From Novosphingobium sp. (lineage in GTDB: Bacteria > Pseudomonadota > Alphaproteobacteria > Sphingomonadales > Sphingomonadaceae), in contig JAGIAR010000003.1 in assembly GCA_017744735.1 (NCBI GenBank), forward strand, positions 248,001 to 312,000: DNA of 64,000 bases. The letters are read 5' to 3'. Below are positions 8,550-18,561 of this stretch, piece after piece. The position numbers and the translations under genes were made by a program. The stretch's first letter is position 1. Every line of letters begins with the position of its first letter. The notes beneath the pieces are model-generated. The model was not told the origin of the DNA and ran no database searches. It was given only the letters and a program-made list of their open reading frames with translations.

Positions 8550-10529
8550 TTGCACCAGCATCGTGAATCTCGCGCGCGCGGCCGCCGCGCGGCCTTTCTT
8601 CTTGCCGCCGCCGCGTTCGGCCTGGCCTCGGCCGGCGCCGCGGACGCCAAGCCGGGCGACACGTTCGATCACGTGACCTGGGACGCTTCGGGCGGGGGCG
8701 CCGATTCGTCGCAATATTCGGCGCTGGACCAGATCAACAAGGGCAACGTCGCCAAGCTGGTGCCGGCCTGGACCTACAAGACCGGTCCGGGCCAGGGTCC
8801 GCACTTCAATCCGCTGATCGCCAACGGCAACCTCTACGTGCTCGTGGCCGGTCCGCGCGGCGCGGGCAGCTCGCTGGTCGCGCTCGACCCCGCGACCGGG
8901 GCCGAGAAGTGGCGCAAGCAACTGAGCGGCGGTGCGGGCAACCGCGGCATGAACTACTGGCAGAGCAAGGACGGCAAGGACAAGCGCCTGCTGTTCGTGA
9001 TGAACGGTGCGCTGACCGAAGTCTCGGCCGACACCGGCGAGCTGATCCCGACCTTCGGCACCGATGGCGCGGTCGATCTGCGCGTCGGGCTCGACGTCGA
9101 CATCACCAAGGTCCGCCCACTGCAGACCGACAATCCCGGCCGAATCTTCGAGGACACGATCGTGATGTCGCTCCCCGCGGGCGGCGCGGGCTATTCCTCC
9201 GCCCCGGCCGACATCCACGCCTACGACATCGTCACCGGCAAGCTGAAGTGGGTGTTCCACACCGTGCCGCAGAAGGGCGAGCCGGGTTACGACACCTGGC
9301 CCGCGAAGGATCACGAGCAGTTCGGCGGGGTCCACAACTGGTCGGAATCGACCATGGATCCGGAAACCGGCATCATCTACATCCCGACCGGCACCGCCCG
9401 CTTCGATTTCTACGGCGGCAACCGCCCGGGCGACAATCTCTACGGCAACTCGCTGCTCGCGATCGACGCGCGCACCGGCAAGAAGCTGTGGCACTACCAG
9501 ATGATCCATCACGACCTGTGGGATTACGACATCCCGCAGGCGCCGAAGCTGCTGACGATCCACAAGGACGGCAAGGACATCCCGGTCGTGATCCAGGCGA
9601 CCAAGTTCGGCTTCGTGTTCGTGTTCAACCGCCTGACCGGCGAGCCGATCTGGCCGATCGAGGAACGCGCGGTGCCGAAGTCCGACGTGCCGGGCGAGAA
9701 GGCGTCGCCCACCCAGCCCTTCCCGACCTGGCCCAAGCCTTTCGCGCGCCAGTCGTTCACCGAAGCGGAGATCAATCCGTATCTCAACGACGCGGACAAG
9801 GCGAAGCTGCACGAGCTGTTCAAGACCGCGCGCAACGAGGGCCTTTATACCCCGCCGAGCGTGCAGGGCACGATCTCGATGCCCGGCCACAACGGCGGCG
9901 CGAACTGGGGCACTTCGTCGGTCGATCCGGTCAAGGGCCGCTTCTTCGTCGTCTCGAAGCAGCTGCCGACCTACGACAAGCTGACCCTCCCGACCGGCGA
10001 CCAGCTCGCCCGCGCGCAGGCGAGCATGCCCAACAGCGGCGGCCCCGACGGCGAGGGCGGCGTCCAGCCCTACTCCTCGGGCGTCGACTTCATGCTGCAG
10101 AGCGATGGCCAGTCGGCGATCAACCCGCCGTGGTCGCTGATCACCGCCTACGACATGAACACCGGCAACATCCTCTGGTCGGTGCCCAACGGCGAAGTGG
10201 CCGAGCTGGTCAAGAAGGGCATCCGCGACACCGGCAGCGTCGCCCCGCGCGGCGGCCCGGTCGCGACCGCGGGCGGGATCGTGTTCGTCGGCACTTCGTC
10301 CGATCGCAAGATCCGCGCGCGCGACGCCGACACCGGCAAGGTGCTGTGGGAATACGAACTGCCTGCCGCCACCGAAGGCGTTCCGGCGGTCTACAAGGCC
10401 AACGGCCGCGAGTATCTGGTGATCGGGGTCGGCGGCGACGGGCTGTTCGCCCCGCAGCTCGGCCAGACCAAGCCCACCGACGGCGACAACCAGTACATGG
10501 CCTTCGCGCTGCCGCAGGCGGGCAACTGA
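8550..10529 (+). CDS. Secreted PQQ-dependent dehydrogenase
   Basis: The 659-residue quinoprotein starts at TTG, with cgggag upstream as ribosome site. It has a signal sequence (about 8-33, AAAFGLASAGAADA) and an eight-bladed propeller with GGNRPGDNLYGNSL and HHDLWDYDIPQAP (near residue 320). No heme domain or extra C-terminal domain is present. It oxidises an unknown alcohol or sugar in the periplasm. It heads a run of five genes (8550-15492), and the next start lies 2 bases after its stop, which suggests one transcript. It is paralogous to the genes at 3663 and 15697. Confidence 0.88.
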   Translation: MHQHRESRARGRRAAFLLAAAAFGLASAGAADAKPGDTFDHVTWDASGGGADSSQYSALDQINKGNVAKLVPAWTYKTGPGQGPHFNPLIANGNLYVLVAGPRGAGSSLVALDPATGAEKWRKQLSGGAGNRGMNYWQSKDGKDKRLLFVMNGALTEVSADTGELIPTFGTDGAVDLRVGLDVDITKVRPLQTDNPGRIFEDTIVMSLPAGGAGYSSAPADIHAYDIVTGKLKWVFHTVPQKGEPGYDTWPAKDHEQFGGVHNWSESTMDPETGIIYIPTGTARFDFYGGNRPGDNLYGNSLLAIDARTGKKLWHYQMIHHDLWDYDIPQAPKLLTIHKDGKDIPVVIQATKFGFVFVFNRLTGEPIWPIEERAVPKSDVPGEKASPTQPFPTWPKPFARQSFTEAEINPYLNDADKAKLHELFKTARNEGLYTPPSVQGTISMPGHNGGANWGTSSVDPVKGRFFVVSKQLPTYDKLTLPTGDQLARAQASMPNSGGPDGEGGVQPYSSGVDFMLQSDGQSAINPPWSLITAYDMNTGNILWSVPNGEVAELVKKGIRDTGSVAPRGGPVATAGGIVFVGTSSDRKIRARDADTGKVLWEYELPAATEGVPAVYKANGREYLVIGVGGDGLFAPQLGQTKPTDGDNQYMAFALPQAGN

Positions 10530-10531
10530 CC

Positions 10532-11650
10532 GTGAAGCTGCGCGCACTTGCTTTGGCGGCAACCGCGGTCGCAGCCTTCGGCGCGGTATCGGCGCAGGCG
10601 CAGTTCGGCCCGCCGCCCGGCCCGCCGGAAGTGATTCCGCCCGAGGTCGAGAAGCAGCTCGAAACGATCCCCGCGGTCCCGACCGACTACAAGCCGGCCA
10701 GGACCTCGTGGGGCGAGCCCGATATCTCGGGCGGCTGGCCGATCGACCATCTGAACGGCTTCCCGTTCATGCGCCCGGCCAGCCAGGGCAACCGCTATTA
10801 CCTGACCGACAAGGAATTCGCGGCCCGCAACGAGCGGATGGGCATCCAGGCCGGCGGCTACGACAAGGAAATCGAGACCAACAAGATGGGCATGGGCGCC
10901 TGGGTCGAGGTCGGCACCGCCAACCGCCGCACCTCGATGCTGATCGACCCGCCCAACGGTCAGCTTCCCGACAAGACCGCCGAAGGCAAGCGCCGGTCGG
11001 ACCTGATGCGATCGAGCTATCGCTTCAACCAGACCTTCGATTCCCCGGCGGACTTCGACAGCTGGGACCGCTGCATCACCCGCGGCCTGCCGGCATCGAT
11101 GTTCACGATCAACTACAACAACGGCATCCGCGTGTGGCAGGCGCCGGGGATGGTCGCGATCCAGCTCGAGATGATCCACGAAACCCGGATCATCTACACC
11201 GACGGACGCCCGTCGATCGCGCCGGGGATCGAGAACTGGATGGGCGAAAGCCGCGGCCATTGGGAGAACGGCAATACGCTGGTGGTCGAGACGACCAACT
11301 TCAAGCCGGGTCCTTCGGCGACCAATGTCGGCACGACCGCCTCGCCGCCGCAGAACGACACGCCGGTGAGCACCGAAGCGAAGATGATCGAGCGCTTCAC
11401 GATGACCGGGCCGAACGCGATCGTCTACGACGTGACCTGGAACGACCCGACGATCTTCACCGCGCCGTGGACCGCGCGGCTCGACTGGCGCCGCAACGAC
11501 GACTACCAGTTCTACGAATATGCCTGTCACGAAGGCAATGTGCAGCTGCGCGGCTACATCACGTCGTCGCGGGCGCAACGCAAAGAAGAAGCCGAGGCAG
11601 CGGCGGCGAAGGCCGCAGACCCGGCGAAAGCACAGGGGAGTGTCCAATGA
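10532..11650 (+). CDS. Secreted protein of unknown function, paralogue 1 of 3
   Basis: I do not recognise a named family. The 372-residue product starts at GTG two bases after the dehydrogenase stop, and has a signal peptide (about 1-24, AVSAQAQ). The mature part has the conserved blocks GEPDISGGWPIDHLNG, DSWDRCITRGLPASMF, NNGIRVWQAPGM, ENWMGESRGHWENGNTL and EYACHEGNVQLRGYI. The two cysteines (in RCITRG and YACHEG) are kept in all three paralogues and may form a disulfide. Its last codons overlap the next gene in an ATGA arrangement. Co-transcription with a PQQ dehydrogenase and an esterase suggests a periplasmic role in the same process. Confidence 0.85.
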   Translation: MKLRALALAATAVAAFGAVSAQAQFGPPPGPPEVIPPEVEKQLETIPAVPTDYKPARTSWGEPDISGGWPIDHLNGFPFMRPASQGNRYYLTDKEFAARNERMGIQAGGYDKEIETNKMGMGAWVEVGTANRRTSMLIDPPNGQLPDKTAEGKRRSDLMRSSYRFNQTFDSPADFDSWDRCITRGLPASMFTINYNNGIRVWQAPGMVAIQLEMIHETRIIYTDGRPSIAPGIENWMGESRGHWENGNTLVVETTNFKPGPSATNVGTTASPPQNDTPVSTEAKMIERFTMTGPNAIVYDVTWNDPTIFTAPWTARLDWRRNDDYQFYEYACHEGNVQLRGYITSSRAQRKEEAEAAAAKAADPAKAQGSVQ

Positions 11651-12798
11651 CCAAGATTTCCAAGTTCCGCATGAGCCTGGCCGCCGCCTCGCTCGCGGCC
11701 ATCGCACTCGGTGCAGGCGCGCTGCAGGCGCAGGACGCCCCGGCCGACAAGAAGCTCGACGAGCAGGCCGGGCCGCCGCCCGAAGCGCTCTATGCCGGCA
11801 CCGAAAAGGGTGTGGTCGATCTCTATCACCTCGCGCCGATCCCGGCCTACACCCCCGGCAAGACCGCGTGGGGCGATCCCGACTTCCGCGGCACCTGGCC
11901 GATCGACTCGCTCGGCGGGCTGGCGCTGCAGCGCACCGCCGCGCAGGGCAACCGCGTCTATCTGACCGACGAGGAATTCAAGCAGCGCGAAGCCCGCATG
12001 CAGGCCTCGCGCGATGCGGCTTCGGCCGAAACCAACGCGAACAAGCTGGGCATGGGCAACTGGGTCGAGATGACCGGCGCCGGGCGCCGTACCTCGCTGC
12101 TGGTTTCGCCGGAGAACGGCCAGCTTCCGCCGTTCACCGACTATGCCAAGCAGATGATGAAGATCGGCCGTTCGAGCTGGGTTGCCGGCCAGACCTATGA
12201 CTGGGTCACGGACTTCGACAGCTGGGACCGCTGCATCACCCGCGGCTTCCCCGCCTCGATGTTCCCGTTCCGCTATAACAACGGCGTGCGCATCTATCAG
12301 GCGCCGGGCTACGTCGTGATCGATCTCGAGATGATCCACGACAGCCGGATCATTCCGATCGTGAAAGACAAGGCCGCCGTCCACCACAACCCCGCCAAGG
12401 TGAAGGAGTGGATGGGCGACAGCATCGGCTATTGGGAAGGCAATACGCTGGTGATCGAGACCACCAATATCCAGCCGGGCGCCTCGCCGCTCAACATGGC
12501 GACGATCGGCGCTCCGCCGAACAACGTGATCCCGACCACCGATTCCGCCAGTTCGGTCGAGCGCCTGACGATGGCCGGGCCCGACACGCTGGTCTACGAG
12601 ATCACCTACAGCGATCCCAAGGTCTGGACCGCGCCGTGGACCGTGCGCATGGATATCCCGCGCAACGATTCCTACGAATTCTACGAATATGCCTGCCACG
12701 AAGGCGACGTGCAGGTGCGCAACTACATCAACTCGTCGCGTGCGCTGCGCGGCACCGACGCCGCCCAGAAGGAAGGCGAAGAGTCCGCGGCCAATTAA
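11647..12798 (+). CDS. Secreted protein of unknown function, paralogue 2 of 3
   Basis: The product has 383 residues with a signal peptide (about 1-30, GAGALQAQ). It is paralogous to its neighbours, sharing WGDPDFRGTWPIDSLGG, DSWDRCITRGFPASMF, MGDSIGYWEGNTLVIET and YEYACHEGDVQVRNYI. It is the most divergent of the three at the N-terminus, with an insert before the first conserved block. The start ATG overlaps the previous stop (ATGA), so translation is coupled. The function is unknown; the two conserved cysteines are present. Confidence 0.85.
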   Translation: MTKISKFRMSLAAASLAAIALGAGALQAQDAPADKKLDEQAGPPPEALYAGTEKGVVDLYHLAPIPAYTPGKTAWGDPDFRGTWPIDSLGGLALQRTAAQGNRVYLTDEEFKQREARMQASRDAASAETNANKLGMGNWVEMTGAGRRTSLLVSPENGQLPPFTDYAKQMMKIGRSSWVAGQTYDWVTDFDSWDRCITRGFPASMFPFRYNNGVRIYQAPGYVVIDLEMIHDSRIIPIVKDKAAVHHNPAKVKEWMGDSIGYWEGNTLVIETTNIQPGASPLNMATIGAPPNNVIPTTDSASSVERLTMAGPDTLVYEITYSDPKVWTAPWTVRMDIPRNDSYEFYEYACHEGDVQVRNYINSSRALRGTDAAQKEGEESAAN

Positions 12799-12802
12799 GC
12801 CG

Positions 12803-13864
12803 ATGGCTATCGGGAAACCCGGCCGCAGGGCGCTTGCTGCCCTGGCGTTCGTCACGCTCGTCGCAGTGCCGGCCGGGTCCCTGCTCGCCCAAGGCGAGCA
12901 GGCCCAGCCGGACCTTACCGTGATTCCTGCGGTACCGCAGGATTTCAAGGCGCCGCAGACCGTCTGGGGAGAGCCCGACTTCCGCGGCGGTTGGCCGATC
13001 GATCACCTGAACGGCCGCACCCCGCTGCAGCGCGATCCGGCCTATGGCAATCGCGTGTTCCTGACCGATGCCGAATTCGCCGAGCGCGACGCGCAGGTGG
13101 AGGTCCTCGCCAAGCGCTACGAGACCGAAGACGCCAAGGGCACCATGGGCATCGGCCATTGGGCCGAGGTCTATCCCGCCAACCGGCGGACGAGCTGGAT
13201 CATCGATCCGCCCAACGGCCGGCTGCCCGCCTTCACCCCCGAGGGCGAGCGCCGCTCGAAGCTGATGCGGTCGACCTGGGGCGAACAGAATTTCCGCTGG
13301 GTCACCGATTTCGACAGCTGGGACCGCTGCATCACCCGCGGCATGCCTGCATCGATGTTCCCGTTCATGTACAACAACGGGATGCGGATCTTCCAGTCGC
13401 CGGGCCTCGTCGCGCTGCAGCTCGAGATGGTCCACGAAACCCGGATGATCTACACCGACGGGCGCACCCCGGTTCCGCGGCAGATCCAGGAATGGCTGGG
13501 CGAAAGCCGCGGGCATTGGGAGCACGGCAACACGCTGGTGATCGAGACCACCAACTTCAAGCCGGGGCCTTCGGCGACGAACATCGGCACCACCGGATCT
13601 CCCCCGCACAACAACACGCCGATCAGCGAGAACGCCCGTATCACCGAGCGGCTGACGATGACCGGCAAGGACACGATCGTCTACGAAGTGACGATGGACG
13701 ATCCGACCGTGTTTACCGCGCCCTGGACCGCGCGCCTCGATTGGCAGCGCAACGACGATTACGGCATCTTCGAATATGCCTGCCACGAAGGCGACGTGCA
13801 GATCCGCAATTACATAATGGCATCGCGCGCCGCCGCTGCCGATGCCGCCAAGACAGGGGAGTAG
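12803..13864 (+). CDS. Secreted protein of unknown function, paralogue 3 of 3
   Basis: The product has 353 residues with a signal peptide (about 8-30, VAVPAGSLLAQ). It shares WGEPDFRGGWPIDHLNG, DSWDRCITRGMPASMF, WLGESRGHWEHGNTLVIET and YACHEGDVQIRNYI with the two preceding genes, and is closer to paralogue 1 than to paralogue 2. The ATG is 4 bases after the preceding stop. An open frame extends upstream but overlaps paralogue 2 and lacks a signal peptide, so the shorter start was chosen. Function unknown. Confidence 0.85.
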   Translation: MAIGKPGRRALAALAFVTLVAVPAGSLLAQGEQAQPDLTVIPAVPQDFKAPQTVWGEPDFRGGWPIDHLNGRTPLQRDPAYGNRVFLTDAEFAERDAQVEVLAKRYETEDAKGTMGIGHWAEVYPANRRTSWIIDPPNGRLPAFTPEGERRSKLMRSTWGEQNFRWVTDFDSWDRCITRGMPASMFPFMYNNGMRIFQSPGLVALQLEMVHETRMIYTDGRTPVPRQIQEWLGESRGHWEHGNTLVIETTNFKPGPSATNIGTTGSPPHNNTPISENARITERLTMTGKDTIVYEVTMDDPTVFTAPWTARLDWQRNDDYGIFEYACHEGDVQIRNYIMASRAAAADAAKTGE

Positions 13865-13869
13865 GATTG

Positions 13870-15492
13870 ATGAACACCCGCGCAGCCGCGCTTCGCATCG
13901 CGCTCGTTTCGGCGCTTCTGGCCACGGCCGGCACCGCCCAGGCCGAGATCCGCCAACCGGTCCAGACCGCCCAGGGCAAGATCAGGGGCGCGTCCGCCGG
14001 CAAGGGCGTGACCGTGTTCAAGGGGATTCCCTTCGGCGCCGCGCCGGTCGGCGCGCTGCGCTTCCAGCCCGCGCAGGCACCCGCCGCGTGGGATGGCGTG
14101 CGCGACGGCACCAAATGGGGCGACACCTGCATCCAGCCCCCCGCCCCCAAGCGCCCGATCGGCGTCAACCAGGCGACCGATATGCCGGATTCGCCGAAGA
14201 TGTCGGAAGACTGCCTCAACCTTGCGGTGTGGACCGGCGCGAAGGGCGCGGGCGAAAAGCGCCCGGTGATGGTGTGGTTCTACGGCGGCGCCTATGCCGA
14301 GGGCGGCAACTCGATGCCCTTCGCCGACGGCACCAACCTGGCCGCCAAGGGCGCGATCGTGGTTTCGGTGAACTACCGCGTCGGCCCGTTCGGCTTCCTC
14401 TCCTATCCGGGGCTCGACGCGACCTCGCCGCACAACGCCTCGGGCAACCAGGCGCTGTCCGACGGGATCGCCGCGCTCGAATGGGTGAAGCAGAACATCG
14501 CGAAGTTCGGCGGCGACCCCGATAATGTGACCATCTTCGGCCAGTCCGCCGGGGCCTGCATCTCCGCGGCGCTGGTCGGTTCCCCGCAGGCAAAGGGCCT
14601 GTTCCAGAAGGCGATCTCGCAGAGCGGCGCCTGGGCGGGACTGACCGCGGCGCCGATGGTAACCCGCGCGGCGGCCGAGAAGACCTCGGTCGAGGCGCTC
14701 GAGAAGCTCGGCGTCCACAGCCTCGCCGACCTGCAGGCGCTGCCGGCCGAGAAGCTCGCCGGCATCCGCGCGCAGGGGATCATCGTCGACGGCTGGATCG
14801 TGCCGGAAGACCTGACCAAGACCTTCGCCGAAGGCCACCAGAACAAGGTCGACGTGCTGCTCGGCTCCAACGCCAACGAGGGCGGCAGCTTCGCCTTCGG
14901 CCCGCCGACCACACTCGAGAGCTGGAAGTCGGGCGCTGCGCAGCGCTGGAAGGATCTCGCCGACCAGGGCCTCGCCGCCTATCCGGCGACCACCGACGAG
15001 GAAGCCAAGGTCTTCGCGACCCGGCCGTTCACCGACGGGATCGCCTGGTTCATGCACCGCTATGCCGACAACCAGGCGAAGCTGGGCAAATCGGTGTGGC
15101 TCTACCAGTTCGCGCACAATCCGCCGGCCGCCGAAGGCAAGCCGAGCGGCGGGCCGACCCATGCGTCCGACCTCGCCTATGTGTTCGACAATCTCGACAA
15201 GCCGCGCGAAGTGCCCGACCCGAGCTCGCCCGAAGTCGCGAGCAAGAGCCCGGCCGACATCAAGCTGGCCGACCAGATCTCCAGTTACTGGGTGAACTTC
15301 GCCCGTACCGGCAATCCCAACGGCAAGGGCCTGCCGAAGTGGACCCCGGCCGCGAAGCTGGCGGACAACCAGGCCTTCCTGCTCAAGGCCGACGACAAGT
15401 CCGCCGTCGGCGAAACGATGACCGAATCCCAGGTGAAGCTCTACGACGCGCTGTTCGCGCGCGACGTGGCCGGACCGCTCGGCGTCAAGTAA
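13870..15492 (+). CDS. Secreted type B carboxylesterase
   Basis: The 540-residue alpha/beta hydrolase has a signal peptide (about 1-25, AGTAQAE). The type B family signatures are clear: SEDCLNLAVWT, the oxyanion segment VWFYGGAYAEG, and the nucleophile elbow FGQSAGA with Ser226. Glu337 (NANEGG) and His431 (PTHASD) are the likely remaining triad members. It hydrolyses carboxylic esters; the natural substrate is unknown. It is the last gene of the run starting with the PQQ dehydrogenase at 8550 and is followed by a terminator hairpin. The ATG lies five bases after the stop of the third paralogue. Confidence 0.9.
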   Translation: MNTRAAALRIALVSALLATAGTAQAEIRQPVQTAQGKIRGASAGKGVTVFKGIPFGAAPVGALRFQPAQAPAAWDGVRDGTKWGDTCIQPPAPKRPIGVNQATDMPDSPKMSEDCLNLAVWTGAKGAGEKRPVMVWFYGGAYAEGGNSMPFADGTNLAAKGAIVVSVNYRVGPFGFLSYPGLDATSPHNASGNQALSDGIAALEWVKQNIAKFGGDPDNVTIFGQSAGACISAALVGSPQAKGLFQKAISQSGAWAGLTAAPMVTRAAAEKTSVEALEKLGVHSLADLQALPAEKLAGIRAQGIIVDGWIVPEDLTKTFAEGHQNKVDVLLGSNANEGGSFAFGPPTTLESWKSGAAQRWKDLADQGLAAYPATTDEEAKVFATRPFTDGIAWFMHRYADNQAKLGKSVWLYQFAHNPPAAEGKPSGGPTHASDLAYVFDNLDKPREVPDPSSPEVASKSPADIKLADQISSYWVNFARTGNPNGKGLPKWTPAAKLADNQAFLLKADDKSAVGETMTESQVKLYDALFARDVAGPLGVK

Positions 15493-15506
15493 CCGCAGCG
15501 CACGAG

Positions 15507-15541
15507 AGCCGCGCGATCCGCTCAGGATTTGCGCGGCTTTT
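15507..15541 (+). terminator. Hairpin terminator after the esterase operon
   Basis: The stem AGCCGCGC / GCGCGGCT encloses a 16-base loop that can itself pair (GATCC/GGATT), followed by TTTT. It begins 14 bases after the esterase stop codon. Confidence 0.65.
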
Positions 15542-15696
15542 GCGCCTTTCGACGGGCTGCAATCCGGCGTCAAAAATCGTTCCGGACATGCGAAGGACCG
15601 TTGCCACGGCGGCTTTGCGTGTATAGGACAAAGTCAAAGAACGTTCATCTGGGAGTGGGTAGGACGTTCGGGATCGAATCCTTGGGAGAGTATTTT

Positions 15697-17619
15697 ATGC
15701 GTCGGGCCGGTGCCACGTTTCTGGCAACGATATCCGCTATCGGCATCCTGGCCGCGGGGTCCGCGCAGGCGGGCATCCCCGATGGCGACTGGGCGACGAT
15801 CAATCGCGATCTTGCCGCGACTCGCTATTCACCATTGGACCAGATCAACAAATCCAATGTTTCCGGGCTGAAGCAGGCATGGTCCTATCAGCTCAAGACC
15901 TTCAGCACCGCGGTGCCGATCGTGGTCAATGGCGTGATGTATGTTCCGGCCGGTTCGCGGGTGGTCGCGCTCGACCCGGTGACCGGGAAGGAAATCTGGG
16001 TCCACCAGGAAGCCCAGCCCGAAAATCCCGCCCCCGGCCCCGGCGGCAATACCTTCTCGACTCGCGGGGTAGGCTACTGGCCCGGGGACAAGAAGACCGC
16101 CCCGCGCATCCTGGTGACGATGGGCGCCAAGCTGGTCGCGCTCGACGCGAAGACCGGCAAGCCGGTCAAGGGCTTCGGCAAGAACGGCTATGCCGACATG
16201 GTCCCCTCCTATGGCGGCACGCCGACGATCGTCGGCGACATCGCGATCGTCGGTGCGGCCTCGCTCGAGAACACCAAGGGTGGCTATGCCAACCCGCGCG
16301 GCTTCGATGTGCGCACCGGCAAGAAGGTCTGGGAATTCCAGGCCGTCCCGCTCGCCGGCCAGCCGCATAACGACAGCTGGGGCGACGGCTGGAAAGACCG
16401 CGGCGGCACCAATATGTGGGGCTTCGCGGCGACCGTCGACGAGGACAAGGGCATCGCCTATCTCCCGATCGGCGGACCCGCGGCCAACTATTACGGCGGC
16501 GATCGCCCCGGCTCGAACCTCTACGGCAACTCGGTGGTCGCGGTCGATGCGAAGACCGGCGCCTACAAGTGGCACTTCCAGACGGTGCACCACGATCTGT
16601 GGGATTCGGACCAGCCGACCGCCGGCCCGCTGTTCACCGCGAAGATCGACGGCAAGCCCGAGAAGGTCATCGCCACGATCAACAAGACCAGCAATTTCTT
16701 CGTGCTCGACGCGGGCGACGGCAAGCCGGCGCTGCCGGTGGAAGAGCGCCCGGTCCCGGCGGGCAACGTGCCCGGCGAATATTACAGCCCGACCCAACCC
16801 TTCGCGGTCAAGACCCCGCCGCTCAGCCGCGTTGCAATGGGCTGGAACGATATCGTGACCCCGGAAGACACCACGCCCGCGCATTCGGCGGCGTGCCACG
16901 ACATGTGGAACAAGGCCGGCGGCTTCGTGAACCTCGGGCCCTATACCCCGTTTCCCTATCACGCCGACGGTGACAAGCCGCATTCGGCGATCCAGCTTCC
17001 GGGCGGTACCGGCGGCGTCAACTGGGGCGGCGAAGCGGTCGATCCGAATAGCGGCATCGTCTACATGAACGCGCAGGCGACCTCGCTGGTCGGCTGGATC
17101 GAGAAGGTGCCGCAGGGCGCCAAGCCCTACAGCTTCGATGCGACCCAGGCTCCCGACTACGACCGCGCGAGCGTGGACGGCAAGGGCCCGTTCTTCAGCT
17201 TCTCGGCCCCCATCAGCGGCAAGTACGACGAGAACGGCCATCCGGTCGGCACCAGCGTGCCGTGCTACAAGGGTCCGTGGGCGCAGCTCACTGCGGTCGA
17301 CGCCAACACCGGCGCGGTCAAGTGGCAGGTGCCGCTGGGTCAATACGACGAACTGCCCGAGGGCAAGAAGCTCCAGGGCAATGCCGGCAGCGCCGGCCCG
17401 ACGGTGACCGCGGGCGGGCTGGTGTTCGTGGGTGCGACGAACGACAAGCGCTTCCGCGCCTTCGACGCCGCGAACGGCAAGGAATTGTGGGAGGCGCCGC
17501 TGCAAAACAGCGCCAATGCCAATCCGATGAGCTATAGGGGCAGCAACGGCAAACAATATGTCGCCATTATCGCGGGCGGTACGGTGGTGAGTTTCGCGCT
17601 GCCCGAACAGGGTACCTAG
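15697..17619 (+). CDS. Secreted PQQ-dependent dehydrogenase
   Basis: The 640-residue quinoprotein has a signal peptide (about 1-26, AAGSAQAG) and an eight-bladed propeller. It carries GGDRPGSNLYGNSVVAVD and HHDLWDSDQPTAG (near residue 300). It is closer to the propeller part of the PQQ-VOC gene at 3663 than to the gene at 8550 (shared WGDGWKDRGGTN-type and PVAAGNVPGE-type segments), but lacks the VOC extension. The ATG follows gggagag. The start in the same frame 168 bases earlier has no signal sequence and was rejected. It is followed after 10 bases by another secreted protein gene. Confidence 0.88.
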   Translation: MRRAGATFLATISAIGILAAGSAQAGIPDGDWATINRDLAATRYSPLDQINKSNVSGLKQAWSYQLKTFSTAVPIVVNGVMYVPAGSRVVALDPVTGKEIWVHQEAQPENPAPGPGGNTFSTRGVGYWPGDKKTAPRILVTMGAKLVALDAKTGKPVKGFGKNGYADMVPSYGGTPTIVGDIAIVGAASLENTKGGYANPRGFDVRTGKKVWEFQAVPLAGQPHNDSWGDGWKDRGGTNMWGFAATVDEDKGIAYLPIGGPAANYYGGDRPGSNLYGNSVVAVDAKTGAYKWHFQTVHHDLWDSDQPTAGPLFTAKIDGKPEKVIATINKTSNFFVLDAGDGKPALPVEERPVPAGNVPGEYYSPTQPFAVKTPPLSRVAMGWNDIVTPEDTTPAHSAACHDMWNKAGGFVNLGPYTPFPYHADGDKPHSAIQLPGGTGGVNWGGEAVDPNSGIVYMNAQATSLVGWIEKVPQGAKPYSFDATQAPDYDRASVDGKGPFFSFSAPISGKYDENGHPVGTSVPCYKGPWAQLTAVDANTGAVKWQVPLGQYDELPEGKKLQGNAGSAGPTVTAGGLVFVGATNDKRFRAFDAANGKELWEAPLQNSANANPMSYRGSNGKQYVAIIAGGTVVSFALPEQGT

Positions 17620-17629
17620 AGGAGAGTTT

Positions 17630-18508
17630 ATGCTGGGAAAGACCAAGATCGTGATGCAGGTGGCCGCCGCGGCGCTGCTGCTTGCCGGGGCTAGCGATGT
17701 TGCGCTGGCAAAGGCGACCGCACCGGCCGTTGCGCCGGATGCGATGCAGCTCGGTGGCCATCCGAACTTCAACGGCGTGTGGCAGGTACTGAACACCGCC
17801 GACTGGGATCTCGAGCCGCATTCGGCCGCGACCAACCCGACCGGCGAGCGCGTGCTCGGCGCCCTCGTCGCCGAACCGGCCGGCCTCGGCGTGGTCGAGG
17901 GCGGCTCGCTGCCCTACAAGCCCGAAGCCAAGGCGCTGAAGGACCAGAACAAGGCCAATGCTCCGGGTCACGATCCGGAAGCGATGTGCTACCTGCCGGG
18001 CATTCCGCGCGCGACCTATATCAACCTGCCCTTCCAGATCGTGCAGGGCGACAAGGGCGATCTGCTGTTCGTGTACGAATATGCCTCGGCCAACCGCGTG
18101 ATCCACATGGGCCCGGTCGGCGTGCCGCCGATCGACACCTGGATGGGCACATCCTACGGCTCGTGGGAAGGCGACACGCTGAAGGTCGTCACCCTCGGCC
18201 AGAGCCCGGGCGACGTGAAGCTGCCGGGCGGCGCTCTGGAGCCGGGCGTGACCTGGCTCGACCGCCAGGGCAACTACCTGACCAATACCGCCGCCGTGAC
18301 CGAAACCTTCAAGTTCATCGACAAGGACCATATCCAGTATACGGCCACCGTCGACGATCCCTCGGTCTACTCGAAGCCCTGGACCATCTCCATGCCGCTC
18401 TACCGCCGCGTGGAAGCCAATGCCCAGCTGCTCGAGTTCAAGTGCGTACCGTTCTCGGAGATGCTGCTTTACGGCGATCTCCTGGAAAACAAGCCTGAAA
18501 AGAAGTGA
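17630..18508 (+). CDS. Secreted protein of unknown function, distant relative of the three paralogues
   Basis: The product has 292 residues and a signal peptide (about 1-26, DVALAKA). It keeps the pattern of the three paralogues at 10532-13864: GHPNFNGVWQ near the start of the mature part, a cysteine in MCYLPGIPRA, WMGTSYGSWEGDTLKVVT (compare WMGESRGHWENGNTLVVET), and a late cysteine in EFKCVPF. The resemblance was seen by eye and should be tested. The ribosome site gaggag precedes the ATG. It is co-oriented with the PQQ dehydrogenase and with the DUF6152 gene 53 bases downstream. No function is known to me. Confidence 0.8.
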   Translation: MLGKTKIVMQVAAAALLLAGASDVALAKATAPAVAPDAMQLGGHPNFNGVWQVLNTADWDLEPHSAATNPTGERVLGALVAEPAGLGVVEGGSLPYKPEAKALKDQNKANAPGHDPEAMCYLPGIPRATYINLPFQIVQGDKGDLLFVYEYASANRVIHMGPVGVPPIDTWMGTSYGSWEGDTLKVVTLGQSPGDVKLPGGALEPGVTWLDRQGNYLTNTAAVTETFKFIDKDHIQYTATVDDPSVYSKPWTISMPLYRRVEANAQLLEFKCVPFSEMLLYGDLLENKPEKK

Positions 18509-18561
18509 GGGGGCCCCCCGTCCCTCAAGTTGAGTACCAGTATTAAAGGAGTGACCACACA